64,000 nt of DNA from Drechmeria coniospora (lineage: Eukaryota; Ascomycota; Sordariomycetes; Hypocreales; Ophiocordycipitaceae): the NCBI RefSeq assembly GCF_001625195.1, contig NC_054391.1:2232001-2296000 (forward strand). The letters are read 5' to 3'. The translations under genes and the position numbers were made by a program. Within the stretch, counting starts at the first letter, position 1; every line of letters starts with the position of its first letter. Shown here in pieces: positions 47,578 through 59,309 of this stretch. Under the pieces are notes generated by a model that did no database searches, had not been told where the DNA came from, and saw nothing but the letters and a program-made list of their open reading frames with translations.

Positions 47578-49495
47578 TTGCTAGGCAACTGCTCTAGGAC
47601 TCTTAATAATATTTATTAAAAGACTTAAAGGAGGGAAAACTACTATATAACTAGGGCTTTTAGTTATATATATACTTCTTAGTAGGTCCCTTAGTTCCCT
47701 CCGTTTTTATATATTAGGTAAAGCCTAATACTATAATATACTGTTTTGCTCTGCCTATTTAAAGTAAAGTCTATCTATAGCTATAACCGAACTACCTTTC
47801 CTTAGGCTAGCCTCCCTATTGTTAAGGCCCCCCTTAAATTATTTTTTAAATAGTTAGGTATTTACTAGGTGCATAATATATATAGCCTCCTCCCCCTTTG
47901 TCCTTTCCTTAGGAGCTTACTAGTTACCTAAGGTAACTAGCTCTATCCCGCTTTGGCCCCTCCTTAGGTATTTACTAGGTACCTAAGGCGCCCTACCTTA
48001 CTTTGCTTTTCCTCCTTACTAATTCTTTTATATTAACCTTTTTGTTTCTTTCTTATTTTTATATATTGTTCCTCCTTCTTTTAACTATTATACCTACCTA
48101 TCTTCTAGCTCCTTACTGTACGAATTTTATTATTAACCTTATTACTACTTCTTACTATACCTTTTTTCTATTACTATTATTCCTCCCCTGTAAGGTAGGT
48201 TACTACTTCCTTATTGGGGCCGTTCTATATATTTCTCGAGTAGTTAGCTAATAGACTGGTATTAGTAGGAACTATTAATCTCTTTCTTACTATTATTATT
48301 CCTCCCTTATAAAGGATTTATTTATTTTTCCGTTACTACTACTACTGTTATATCTACCGCTATAGGTACTCCTCCTCCCCCCCCCCCCCCGGACGTAGTT
48401 TGGGCCTGCATTACGGCTATTATACCGATAGGTCAGACCGTTACTGCGCCCTAGGCGAATACTTAGTGGAGGGCAATTCCTTTAATAAGGAGTTTATACC
48501 TCCGGAGGAGGTATACGGAATATACCTCCCCTATATTAATTGCCTTATTACTAGCGGCCGTAATAACTATATACCGGGCCGTAGTACTAGTTACCGTACG
48601 TATATATATACGTACGCTAAATGCGTTTAGGTACTGTATTTATTTACTATGCACCCTTAGCTGTATTGTACCCTGTACGACCTTTGCACTTACGCCTAGT
48701 GCAATATCTATTTTTTGGTTAAGGCCTGCCCTAAGGTTAGATCCGTACCGGGCGCTTATACCGTCCTCTTGCCTAAGTTTCTGGCCTTAGGCCGGGTTTA
48801 GGCCTGTACCCTAGCTTTAGCCAAGATAGAGCCTACCCCTATACGTTCTACCTATACCCTTACCCCTATACTAAGTATTATCTCTCCCCCTACTACTGCT
48901 AACAATAATAATAATCTAAATTGCGCCCTTATCCTTATCGCTAACGCCTTAACCCTAACTTAAGCAGGTCGCCGTTCCGGTACTATACCGAGTATATAGC
49001 TTAGTATATTTACCTAGGGTATAGCTCGGGCCCTAATAGGTATTTAGAGTAACGTATGCGGCCTTACCTGCTATTAGTAGGCGCAAGAGGGTATTAATAC
49101 TAAGTTAGTAGCTACCTTAGCTAAAATATACTATAATATCTATAAGTTATATAAGTCTTATGCGGGTAGTTCCTTCTTATTATACTATTCTGCCCCCTTT
49201 ACTCCTTATATTACCTATAATAGTAGTAGGTTGCGCTTGTCTTATGTAGATAATATATCTCCGTTGTACTGCCCTATTGCCTCCGCCCCTTATATTACCT
49301 ATATTGCCTAGTACCTTTGTTTTATACCCCTGTACCTACCCCCCTTGGTTATGTTCCGCCCCTACCTAAGTACTATAACGGATAGTTTCAAGACCCTCCC
49401 TAAGGAGAATACTAAGGAGGACAAGAGTAAGAATAAGGGTAAGGAGAATTTAGAGACTAATAAATCCGAATAGTACGGCCGGTATTGTTATAGAG
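47578..49495 (-). mobile_element. Gyp1-d: reverse 3' end of a second Gyp1 element
   Basis: The reverse LTR starts 47578 (tgttatagagttgc) and ends near 47738; the 3' region follows to 49495, where a Gyp3 LTR begins. Bases before it (ttcat, 47573-47577) could be the target duplication in Gyp1-c, but the partner end is not visible. Less AT-shifted than Gyp1-c. Confidence 0.75.
48003..49473 (+). pseudogene. Antisense accessory frame of Gyp1-d (reads on +)
   Basis: After a 14-base C run near 48377-48390 the Cys-rich segment is open at 48400-48630 (YTDRSDRYCALGEYLVEG, FIPPEEV, IPGRSTSYRT, YAKCV). The C-terminal part continues to an acidic, Lys-rich end (near 49400-49470) and stops at TAG 49471-49473, the same position as in Gyp1-A and -B. 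Confidence 0.5.
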
Positions 49496-50093
49496 TTACT
49501 AGTACTACTAGTATTTAGTAATTGGAAATAGTTATTAAGAAATCCATAGAACTCTAACTTATAGTATAAGGTATTAAAGTACTTATACTCTAATACCTAC
49601 TTAGTTATAGGATATAAGTTATATACGGTAGTACGTAACTTTATCCTAGGATATAGCTTTATTAGGTAAAGCCTAATATTATAATATATCCCCCTCCTTC
49701 CCTAATTCCTCCAGTAGTCCTTAACTAACCTAATAACTCTCTTATTTCTTTTTTGTTTATTAGTTATTGCCTTTATCCTATTTATAGGTAGTTACTAGGC
49801 GTATATATTAATACTTCTGTAGCTAAGGTTTTATTGTAGCCCTATTGTACTGCTCCTCTATCCTATTTATAAGTAGTTACTAGGTATATATATTAATACT
49901 TCTATAGCTAAGGTTCTATTATAGACCTATTGTACTACCCCTTTGTATTTCTTATATATTTATTATAGGTAAGTTATATTTTTCCTCTTTCCTCCTTTAT
50001 AATTACTGCTTCCTTTAAGGCTATTATTACGATTTCTTACTTCCTCTTGTGCTCCTACCTTCCTTACTATACGTATTGTACTGGGGTCCTTAC
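49496..50093 (-). mobile_element. Gyp3-b: LTR and 3' tail of a second Gyp3 copy
   Basis: The LTR at 49496-49686 holds TACTAGT-ACT-ACTAGTA and TTAAGAAATC, matching 10581-10781. The tail 49687-50093 matches 10782-11006 and extends it, with the ggtagttacta phrase at 49787 and 49871. It ends at the reverse Cop2 LTR. Confidence 0.7.
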
Positions 50094-51516
50094 TCTTGCA
50101 ATTTGTATGCGTAAGAAGTAGAGTAGTAGAAGTATATCGTACGGACTAGGGAATTAATTAAGCTATTAGTAACAGCATAAGGGGTACTAGTTAGTAACTA
50201 GGTAAGAGTATACAATTAGTAGTACCGAATTATATAAATAAATGCAATTATTCTTCTACCTAAAGTATAAGGGAAGTACGGCTATTTTATACCTATAGAG
50301 TAGTACCGTATAGGTCCAGATTGTAGCTATATAGTTATATTATAGTTTAATCGCCCGTTTGGTTGTATAATAGTTTAATTACCTATTTGGTTGTATAATG
50401 GTTTAATTACCGTTTCGGTCGTACAATAGTTTAATTGCCCGCAGTAGTACTATAGGCTAGTAAATTGCTAGTAGCGATTGGGAGAGCGGTAATTGTTATT
50501 CCGATTAATTGGCTCCTATAGTTAACTTGCTACTATATATATAAGTTGTATTGTAGTAGTAAGTTGGCCGGTAGTAATACTACCGTTAGTCGTTCCGAGT
50601 AGTAATTCGGAGAAGTAGTATATTGTATACTATTAGTTAACTTAATATGCTTACTAATACTTATAGTATAGTATAATATCTTTACTAGTAGTAGTACTAC
50701 TAGTAACAATAGGATAGTATTCTATTTGGGTAGTCTTACTAGTATAAATACTAGTATTTTAATACCCCCTCTATTTAGCTAGTATAACTACTACTAAATA
50801 GGGATCCCTTAGAGACCTAGTAGGCTAAGGTAACGTTAGAAGAGATTAGCGGTAAGGGCCTTAGTACGGCTATCGGTAGGTATAGACTTAGTGTTTAGGT
50901 AACTGATTTTGGCTAGCCTATTTGCTGCTTCTTACCGAATATACTGGAACTTTAGTAGTATATGCTTTATTCGGTTATATTAATTAGGATTATTGGCGTT
51001 AGAGATAGATCTATTATTGTTGTACAAAAGTAGGATAGGCTTTTTAAGACCCTTGCCTATTTCTGTAAATAGACTATCTAGCTATTTAAGTTCCCGAATA
51101 GCTTCCAGTAGGGCATCCGATTCTGCCTCTATAGTAGAAAGAGCAATAGTATTAGCCCTTTTTGATTTCCAGTAGATTGGTCTACCTGCTAGGGTAAAGA
51201 GGTACCTATAGGTAGACTTAGAGGAGTCTAAGTTACCTGCAAAGTTACTATTAGAAAATCCAACTAGATTGGATTTAGATACTGTAGACTTAGACTAGTA
51301 GTAAATAGCTAGGTCTATAGTTCCTTTTAGATATCGAAGAAGATTCTTACTAGCTAATAGCTGCAGGCTAGTAGCCTGGTATATATATTAAGATAGCTAT
51401 TGGATTGTAAAGGCTATATTTAGTCGGGTTAATAGTATAAGGTATATTAAAGTCCCTACTATTTATTGGTATACTAGTTAGTCGGTTGTAGATAAGGGAG
51501 TAAGGGGCGTTATAGT
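50094..51516 (-). mobile_element. Cop2-b: reverse 3' end of a Cop2 element, split by Cop2-a
   Basis: Reverse 3' LTR 50094-50764, then the RNase H end of pol reading on minus (51516 down to 50765). It stops at atagt, the target duplication of Cop2-a, and resumes for ~36 bp after it (59984-60019) before breaking off. The fragment carries an antisense open frame (50993-51175) that recurs in other Cop2 copies and is not a gene. Confidence 0.82.
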
Positions 51517-52185
51517 TATTAAAATACTGGTATTTATACTAGTAAGACTACCCAAATAGGATACTATCCTATTGTTACTAGTAGTACTACTACTAGTAAA
51601 GATACTGTACTATACTGCGAGTATTAGTAAGCATACCGAGTTGACCAATAGTATATAACATACTATTTCTCCGAACTACTACTCGGAACGACTAACGGTA
51701 GTACTACTACCGGCCAACTTACTACTACAATATAACTTGTATACGTAGTAGCTAGTTGACTACAGGAGCTAATTAATTGGAATAACAATTGCCGCTCTCC
51801 TAGTCGCTACTAGCTATTGTTAGCCCACAGTACTACTGCGGGCAATCAAACTATTGTGCGACCGAAACGGCAATCAAACTATTGTACGACTAAATAGGCA
51901 ATCAAACCATTGTACGACCAAACGGGCGATTAAAATATAGTTTAACTGCGTAGCGACAATCTGGACCTATACGGTACTACTCTGTAGGTATAAATAGCCG
52001 TACTTCCCTTGCACTTTAGGTAGAAGAATAATCGCATTTATTCGTATAATTCGGTACTACTAATTGTGTACTCTTGCCCAGTTACTAACTGGCACCCCTT
52101 ATGCTGTTACTAACAGCTTGATTGATTCCCTGGTCCGTACGATATACTTCCACTACCCCTCCTCTTGCGCATCCAAATTGCAAGA
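51517..52185 (+). repeat. Cop2-a 5' LTR
   Basis: 669 bp. It holds AATAGGAT-ACT-ATCCTATT (51555-51573), an 11-bp stem TTACTAGTAGT with ACT loop (51575-51599), CGGTAGT-ACT-ACTACCG (51696-51712), then 28-bp tandem units around 51840-51950, and the CCAGTT and GCTGTT hairpins near its end. Confidence 0.9.
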
Positions 52186-52717
52186 GGTTATAAGCCCGGA
52201 AGGACTACAATTAATCCTCCGGAATTGATCTGTACGACTTACTAAGTTACCCACCAGTACGACTAGTAACGATTAATCGAATCCTGTGACTTACTAAGTC
52301 ACCCACCAGTACGACTAGTAACTCTTGGTCGAATCTGTGACTTACTAAGTCACCTACCAGTACTACTGGTAATCCTTAGTCACCAAACTACGGCTCCCCC
52401 AACTACTGGTACTACTATACTACTAGTACGTTACCTACCAGTACTACTGGTAACTCTTGGTCACCAAACCACGGCTCCCCCAACTACTAGTACTACTAGT
52501 ACGTTACCTACCAGTACTACTGGTAACTCTTGGTCACCAAACTACGGCTCTCCCAACTACTAGTACTACTAGTACGTTACCTACTAGTACTACTGGTAAT
52601 GCTTGGTCTCTAAGCTACATCTCCTTTCCCTACTAGTACTACTAGTAGGAGACCTAATTGCTAGTACTACTAGCTAGATAAGTAAGGTAAGATTTAAATC
52701 TAGTTACTAACTAGAAA
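52186..52717 (+). promoter_or_regulatory. Cop2-a primer site and hairpin-rich leader
   Basis: GGTTATAAGCCCGG at 52186 is the half-tRNA-Met type primer site. The leader then holds GTGACTT-ACT-AAGTCAC twice (52286-52302 and 52337-52353), TACCAGT-ACT-ACTGGTA (52355-52371 and again near 52435 and 52508), and several CTAGT-type palindromes, in loose ~75-bp repeats that include ggctccccc. Confidence 0.75.
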
Positions 52718-55406
52718 ATAGATCCCACCAACCAAGGTCAGAAGATCAACCTATTGGAGATTAAAAAATATCTACGGGTACAACAAACGCAAATTAACGA
52801 ATTGTTACAGCAACTCAATACTGTTGTCCTATAGATACAGGAATAACTAAACGTTATTAAGTTAACACTTAGTACTAGTACTACTACTACTAAGACAGAA
52901 GATACCTACTCTAACTATGCCCTAAATAAAAAGGCATTTTAATTCCTAGAATATACAAAACTTAAAGGTACTAAGAACTATAAGTTATAAGAGTAATCCC
53001 TATTAATTTAACTCTAAGCTCCTAACCTAAAAGGCTTTCTGGACAAGCCCTTAATTGCTTCTAGCTTTTTAAGCAGAAATTAAGCCAATTTACTTATACT
53101 ACTACGGGATAGTTACTCAAAAGAAATCTTAAAATTAACTATATATATTAAAATTCCAGCCAATATTTTCTTGCTTTGAAAAAGCATTACTCCAAAGGTT
53201 ATAAAGCTAAACGCTCTAACCTATATAAGGCCTACTATAAACTTACATTTAAGGGGTATAAAGGAATACTTTACGCATTCAATACCGAATTCAACAGTCG
53301 ACTTACTAGGCTACAACTAGCCGGCATAACAATTAATCCATTAGATTAAACCAATTATTACCTTACAATAGTTAAACCTGTATTTCTACAATAGGTCGCT
53401 ATACAGAATAGTACCCTTGCATCTTCTCGAGCCCTAGGACTCCAAACGGATATCCTTAACCTGCAATATCTTATAGCTAACCTACTGAAAGAAAACTCCA
53501 GTACTACTGGATTAAATACATTTAGTTACTAGGTATCCCAAGTACCTAAGAAAAAGAAGAAAGGAAATAGATCTACTAGATCCGGTCAACCCAGTTAATC
53601 CAAAACGAGCCAATCCAACCAAATAAGCCAATCCAATAAATCCAACCAATCGACCAAGTAACCAAAGGATACTACTAGTTTCCTAGTTAGTAACTATAGC
53701 CTAACAGCTAGCTGTATGGACTTACCTAATTCCTATTAAGAATTAGATACCGATTCTAACTCTACATAAGAATTGGAAATATTACCTAACTTAGGTAATA
53801 TTAGTACACTATATAGTATTACTAATACTAATGTATACTATATAGGCCTACTTTACAATACTAGCTTAACCTACCATTTGGTAAATAATCGGTCTAAGTT
53901 TACAACTTTTCGACCAATTGCAAAATCCCAGGCAAAACCAATTACTACTAGAGGTAGCCCAATATACCCTAGTGGAATTAGAACTGTAGAATTTATAGTA
54001 TTAATTAATACTAATCCACCAACCTATAGTACTCTTGTACTACAAGAGGTACTATATATTCCGAAACTGGAAGTTAATATTATTAGTGGGATACAACACT
54101 ATGGATTAAGGGGAACGCTTATTAAGTAGTCCCTATACAACTCGAATCGAAAAATATATAGCCTACTTAACTTCTAGAGGTATAGCTTCTTCCTACAATA
54201 AGAAGGCCTAGATACGCCCTATCTAAGAAAACCAGACTTAGCTCACTTAAGCTACTACAGTAGCTATGGAATAGTAGTGGAAATTTCCTTACAGTAACCT
54301 TCCTGGGCTAACGAGGCAGAAGACTGGTCGGTACCTAGATCGGCATCCCAGTCGGCACCTAGATCGGTGCCTAGGTCGGTACCTAGTCCAGTACCGAGAC
54401 CGGGACCTAGACCAGGACTAGGTCCTAGCCCAACTACTAGTTCGGCTAACCCAAGGGACCTTACTAAGGCTACTGTTAAAATTACTGGTATTTATACTAG
54501 TAAGACTACCCAAATAGGATACTATCCTATGTGTTGCCATTTGCAACACCGGGCAGCAGTACTACTGTTTGCCCATATACTACCACTGTACTGCACGTAC
54601 AGGTAGTATATCGAGTTGACGAATTGCACTTGCTATGCAAATTCTCCTCGCTCCGACTTGGTACAATTGATGGCAGTACTACTGCCCAGCCAATTTACTA
54701 CTGTCGCACGTTACGTGCAAAGTGGTACTTGGTCAACCAAGCAAGATCATTGATCGGGCCGTCAATTGACGCGCTCCCAACTACTACTAGTAGTTGCCCG
54801 CCAACAGTACTACTGTTGCGCGGAAGGACCCACCCAACTGCAACTAGCAGTTGCTTGCCAGCAGTACTACTACTGGCCCACTCGACTACTGCAGCACTGC
54901 TGCTGTACTGTCGCGACCGAACCCTAATACTGATCAACCCTGCTAGTTGCAACCAACTTGCAGTATGACTCAACCAGAGTATTTGGAGCTGCATTGAATG
55001 CAAGCAGATTGTTCGGAGATGCATTGTATGGAATAAGACAGAATTCCAACACGTGCACATTGCACTGATTGAGGTACTACCTCTCAGGTATAAAATGGTC
55101 CTCCCTTTCCTACACTCTTAGATAGTTAGGTACAACACACACAAGACGTACGCTGAACACACGCACGCGCGCAAGCAAGCACAAGAAACACAACAGTCTT
55201 TCTTTTCTGAATTGTCCCTTGGCACTACTATTTGACTTGTTCAAATCTGTATTCCCTGCCCAGTTACTAACTGGTGCACTTCCTGCTGTTACTAACAGCA
55301 TCGATTGATATCCATTTTGGATAGTCCGTGCAACTGAACTTCCACTGCGCACCCTTCCTATTTTACCCCTTTATTCCAAGAGGTATTTCCCCTTTTCATT
55401 TTAAGA

Positions 55407-55662
55407 GGTTATGAGCCCGGAAGGACTACACCAAAATCCTCCGGAACAATCGACCCAGCTGCCAACACAACAAGTACTACTTGTTGTACTTCCTGAAGCA
55501 CTTCTGCTGTAAGTACTACTTACGGCAATTCCAGGAAATCAATTCAACTGCAGCATCCAGCTGCTAATACAACAAGTACTACTTGTTGTAACTACTAGTA
55601 CTACTAGTAGAAAGGTAAACCGAAAATCTAGTTACTAACTAGATTGTGTCTGTGTTTTCAAA
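55407..55662 (+). promoter_or_regulatory. Cop1-b primer site and leader with ACT-loop hairpins
   Basis: GGTTATGAGCCCGG at 55407, then hairpins with ACT loop at 55467-55487 (9-bp stem ACAACAAGT), 55509-55523, 55569-55589 (same 9-bp stem), 55592-55610 (CTACTAGT) and 55627-55643 (TCTAGTT), ending just before the gag ATG at 55663. Confidence 0.8.
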
Positions 55663-55896
55663 ATGGATTCCACCAAGGAAGGTCAGGCTACTAAAACACC
55701 CATCATGTCGGAACTTGAGGCAATCATTCAAAGGCAACAACCGCAGTATGATGATCTTTCCAATCGGTTCAACCAACTTACGGAACAATTAAACAACACA
55801 CACAAGACGTACGCTGAACACACGCACGCGCGCAAGCAAGCACAAGAAACACAACAGTCTTTCTTTTCTGAATTGTCCCTTGGCACTACTATTTGA
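55663..55896 (+). pseudogene. Truncated gag of Cop1-b fused to LTR sequence
   Basis: Opens MDSTKEGQATKTP, predicted helical and Gln/Asn-rich, and covers about 44 codons of gag. From about 55793 the frame runs into 3' LTR sequence (HARKQAQETQQSFF...) and stops at 55896. The 77-residue product would be a fusion without domain meaning. Confidence 0.8.
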
Positions 55897-57237
55897 CTTG
55901 TTCAAATCTGTATTCCCTGCCCAGTTACTAACTGGTGCACTTCCTGCTGTTACTAACAGCATCGATTGATATCCATTTTGGATAGTCCGTGCAACTGAAC
56001 TTCCACTGCGCACCCTTCCTATTTTACCCCTTTATTCCAAGAGGTATTTCCCCTTTTCATTTTAAGAGCTACCCTATACAAAGACCCTATAGAGGACCCG
56101 ATCCCTATAGAGGCAACAGACCTACCAGCAGTCCCTACTGCTAGTACTAAGGAACAGGCTATTCCGACTACTAGTACGGAATTCAGCAACTAGTCTTACC
56201 AAAGACTACTGCAATAAGCAGGTTTCTAGCATATTAGACTAGGATATATCAGTCTGCCATTATTGAAAAAGACTAGTAAAATTACTAGTAGGTTACCTAA
56301 CTTTTCATCTATTAAGGTTACCGATTTTCAATACCTTGCCTGTATACGGGCAAAATCTACCAGACACTAGTTAAGGGATCCAATCGAGGATCCAGACTAT
56401 ACACTTAACTTAATTGAAGGGGATACATTTGGGATTAAACCTATATCCTACGATCGAAAGTCCACTGGACTAATCCTTATCGATCGCAAATCCCAATTCC
56501 GTTAGGTACATATTCTACCCAATAAGGAAGGACCAATAATTCTCCAGGCTAAAAAGAACTTCTTTTAAAGCCTAAAAACATACTATAGCCGTTACCTAAA
56601 AAGGCTATTTGATAATGGAGGACCTGAAATCAACATACTGCTTTAGGACTGGTTGGGTACCAAAGGAATACTATTCGATACGTCTTACCTATATACCCCC
56701 GAACAAAATGGACTTACCAAACGGTCTATACGAGTTATTCTGGACCAGCTACAAGCAACTATAATCTAGGCTAGCCTCCTACTATTCCTCTAGTCTACTA
56801 TACTTCCTACTATAGTTAACCTGGTCAACTATACTGCAATTACCAATAGGGATCTAAGCCCCTACTAATTGCTTAAGCAGGAATTACAAGGGCTAAAAAC
56901 GCTACTAAACCTTACAGCCTATAAGGCTATTGGTGCCTACTGCAAAGTCCTAATCCCTTACCAGAAACGGATTTAAAGTACTAAATTGGCATAACGCATA
57001 GAACTAGTAAGGCTACTAGCAACCCTAGGTTCAAAAATATACTTTGTATATATACCTTCTAGAAGGGCAGTTACAAAAACTACCTTCCTTAAAGTCCTAG
57101 AAGGTATCGGCCCTATCTCCCAAGGACTTCAACGACTACTAAGTCCTAGTCTCCAAGGACTAGAGTCAGAGGGGGAAATTGAAATAGAAAACTATATCTC
57201 GCAAAATACCTCTAGTCCCCTAACACCTAGGGAGACA

Positions 57238-57490
57238 GAGGGGGCCAACGGACCTACTAGTCCTACTAGGGCTAGTAGACCTACTAGTCCTACTAGGACC
57301 AGTAGGTTGTAAGGAACCAACGGACCTACTAGCCCTACTAGGGCTAGTAGACCTACTAGTCCTACTAGGACCAGTAGGTTGCAAGGAACCAACGGACCTA
57401 CTAGCCCTACTAGGGCTAGTAGACCTACTAGTCCTACTAGGACCAGTAGGTTGCAAGGAGCCAACGGACCAACTAGTCCTACTAGGACTA
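57238..57490 (+). repeat. 72-bp coding minisatellite of Cop2-a
   Basis: Units begin at 57245, 57317 and 57389 with a partial unit at 57461. It sits at the same place as the Cop1 minisatellite (between integrase and RT) and uses the same AGTCCTACTAGGACC-type core. Each unit adds 24 residues (Ser/Pro/Thr/Arg) and keeps the frame. Confidence 0.88.
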
Positions 57491-59309
57491 GCGCAACAGA
57501 GGGGGTCCTGGCCCAGCCAATAGAGGATCTACCAGATACCTCTCTTCCAGATGCACTACCAGAACCAGAAGACAACCCTAACCCAATAGATCTTAACCTA
57601 GCGTATTGGATCCAGGACCTATACTACTAAGCTAAGGCAAAGTAACTACTAGTTAGTAGCGAGCCTACTAGCTGGAAACAGGTACTTAAGTCAGACAACA
57701 AAGACCAGTAGATAAGTACTATATTCTCGGAATTCTAGCAGCTTATTCAGGCAGGGGTATTTTATTTTATCCCCCTTTAAGAAATACCAACTGGCAGACG
57801 ACTTCTGAAAAGCCGACTCATACTATAAGTTAAAAAGGATTAGCAGAATAACCCTATTAAATTTAAGGTACAACTAGTAGCTAAGGGATTTATGCAAATT
57901 AAAGGCCTTAATTACATTAAGACTTTTGCAACTACTAGTATTCCACCTACCTAGAGGATACTACTAGCCCTAGCCGCCCAAAACAACTAGTACGTCGAAT
58001 ATATTAACTTTATTAGTGCTTTCCTAAACAGTAAGCTAACCGAAGTCAATTACTTTAAAATTCCTAAGGCACTGGAAGCATTTATTAGTCTTAACAAGAC
58101 TAATACTCTAGCTAAGCTACTAGCTAAGCTAGGCTATAATCCAGCAGTTAAATAAGGTATCCTTTTGAAAAAGGCACTCTACGGCCTAAAACAAGGACCT
58201 AAAGAGTAGTAGGAGGCACTTACCAAACTGCTACACTAATACGGATACAGCCCTCTAGTATCTGATCCAGCTATCTACTATAATAGTACTACTAGTACTT
58301 ATATAGTTAGCCATATCGACAACTGCCTACTTATTGGACCAAACCTTGCATATATTAATAGGTTAAAACAATAACTATATAAGGTCTACCCAATTAAAGA
58401 CTGCGGACAAGCCGCCTTCTTCCTAGGCGTACAGATTAGTCGAACAACTAAGGGTATTACTCTTAGTCAAAAAGGGTATATTAAGGAAGCCCTATCCCGA
58501 TTTAGGTTAAAGGAGGCCAAGGCAGTAGCAATACCACTACAGCCAGGAGTACTTAAGCAGGCTACTATAACGCCCCTTACTTCCTTGTCCGCAACCGACC
58601 AACTGGTATACTAACAAATAGTAGGGACTTTAATATACCTTATACTATTAACCCGACCAGATATAGCCTTTGCAATCCAATGGCTATCTCAGTATATACA
58701 CCAGGCTACTAGCCTACAGCTATCAGCCGGTAAGAACCTTCTTCGATATCTAAAAGGAACTATAGACCTAGCTATCTACTACTAGTCTAAGCCTACAGTA
58801 CCCAATCTACTCGGATTTTCCAATAGCGACTTTGCAGGTAACTTAGACTCCTCTAAGTCTACCTGTTGGTACCTCTTTACCCTAGCAGGTAGACCAATCT
58901 ACTGGAAATCAAAAAGGGCCAATACTATTGCTCTTTCTACTATAGAGGCAGAATCGGATGCCCTACTAAAAGCTATTCGGGAACTCAAATAGCTAGATAG
59001 TTTATTTACAGAAATAGGCAAGGGTCTTAAAAAGCTTATTCTACTTTTGTACAATAATAATAGATCTATCTCTAACGCCAATAATCCCAATCAGCATAAC
59101 CAAACAAAGCATACACTACTAAAGTTCCGGTATATTCGGCAAGAAGCAGTAAACGGACTAGCCAAAATCAGTTACCTAAACACTAAGTCTATACCTACCG
59201 ATAGCCTTACTAAGGCCCTTACCGCTGATCTCTTCCAACGCTACCTTAGCCTACTAGGTCTCTAAGGGATCCCTATTTAGCAGTAGTTATACTAGCTAAA
59301 TAGAGGGGG

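Larger units (their letters stand above)
54474..56067 (+). mobile_element. Cop1-b: young, internally deleted Cop1 copy
   Basis: Full 5' LTR 54474-55406 (933 bp), primer site, leader and first ~130 bp of gag, then a jump into a partial 3' LTR (55793-56067, 275 bp). Target duplication gctac at 54469-54473 and 56068-56072. The overlapping 275 bp of the two LTRs look identical and there is little RIP. The join lies at acaacac, present both in gag (see Cop1-a at 37139-37150) and in the LTR (55132). Confidence 0.93.
52718..59265 (+). pseudogene. Cop2-a gag-pol polyprotein, RIP-broken and split
   Basis: The start codon is ATA at 52718 where Cop1 has ATG. Order as in Cop1: gag; Ser/Gln/Asn-rich segment (53580-53660); protease open at 53773-54129 with NTSL where DTGS is expected; Pro/Arg/Ser linker with 12-bp repeats (54328-54430); Cop1-b insertion; integrase core (56300-57000, EQNGLTKRSI near 56700); 72-bp minisatellite; RT with LYGLKQGPKE (58176) and HIDNCLLIG for YVDD (near 58315); RNase H with ...SDFAGNLDSSKSTC (58825) to TAA at 59263. 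Small indels shift the gag frame relative to pol. Confidence 0.85.

Noticed and set aside
50993..51175. 60-codon frame with ALEIDLLLLYKSRIGFL
   Set aside because: Antisense of the copia RNase H; repeats at 58899-59090 and 60041-60232 by copy number only.
51517..52717. CRISPR-like array in the repeated palindromes
   Set aside because: Repeats are of unequal spacing, differ in sequence, lie in a eukaryotic LTR and leader, and no cas genes occur.
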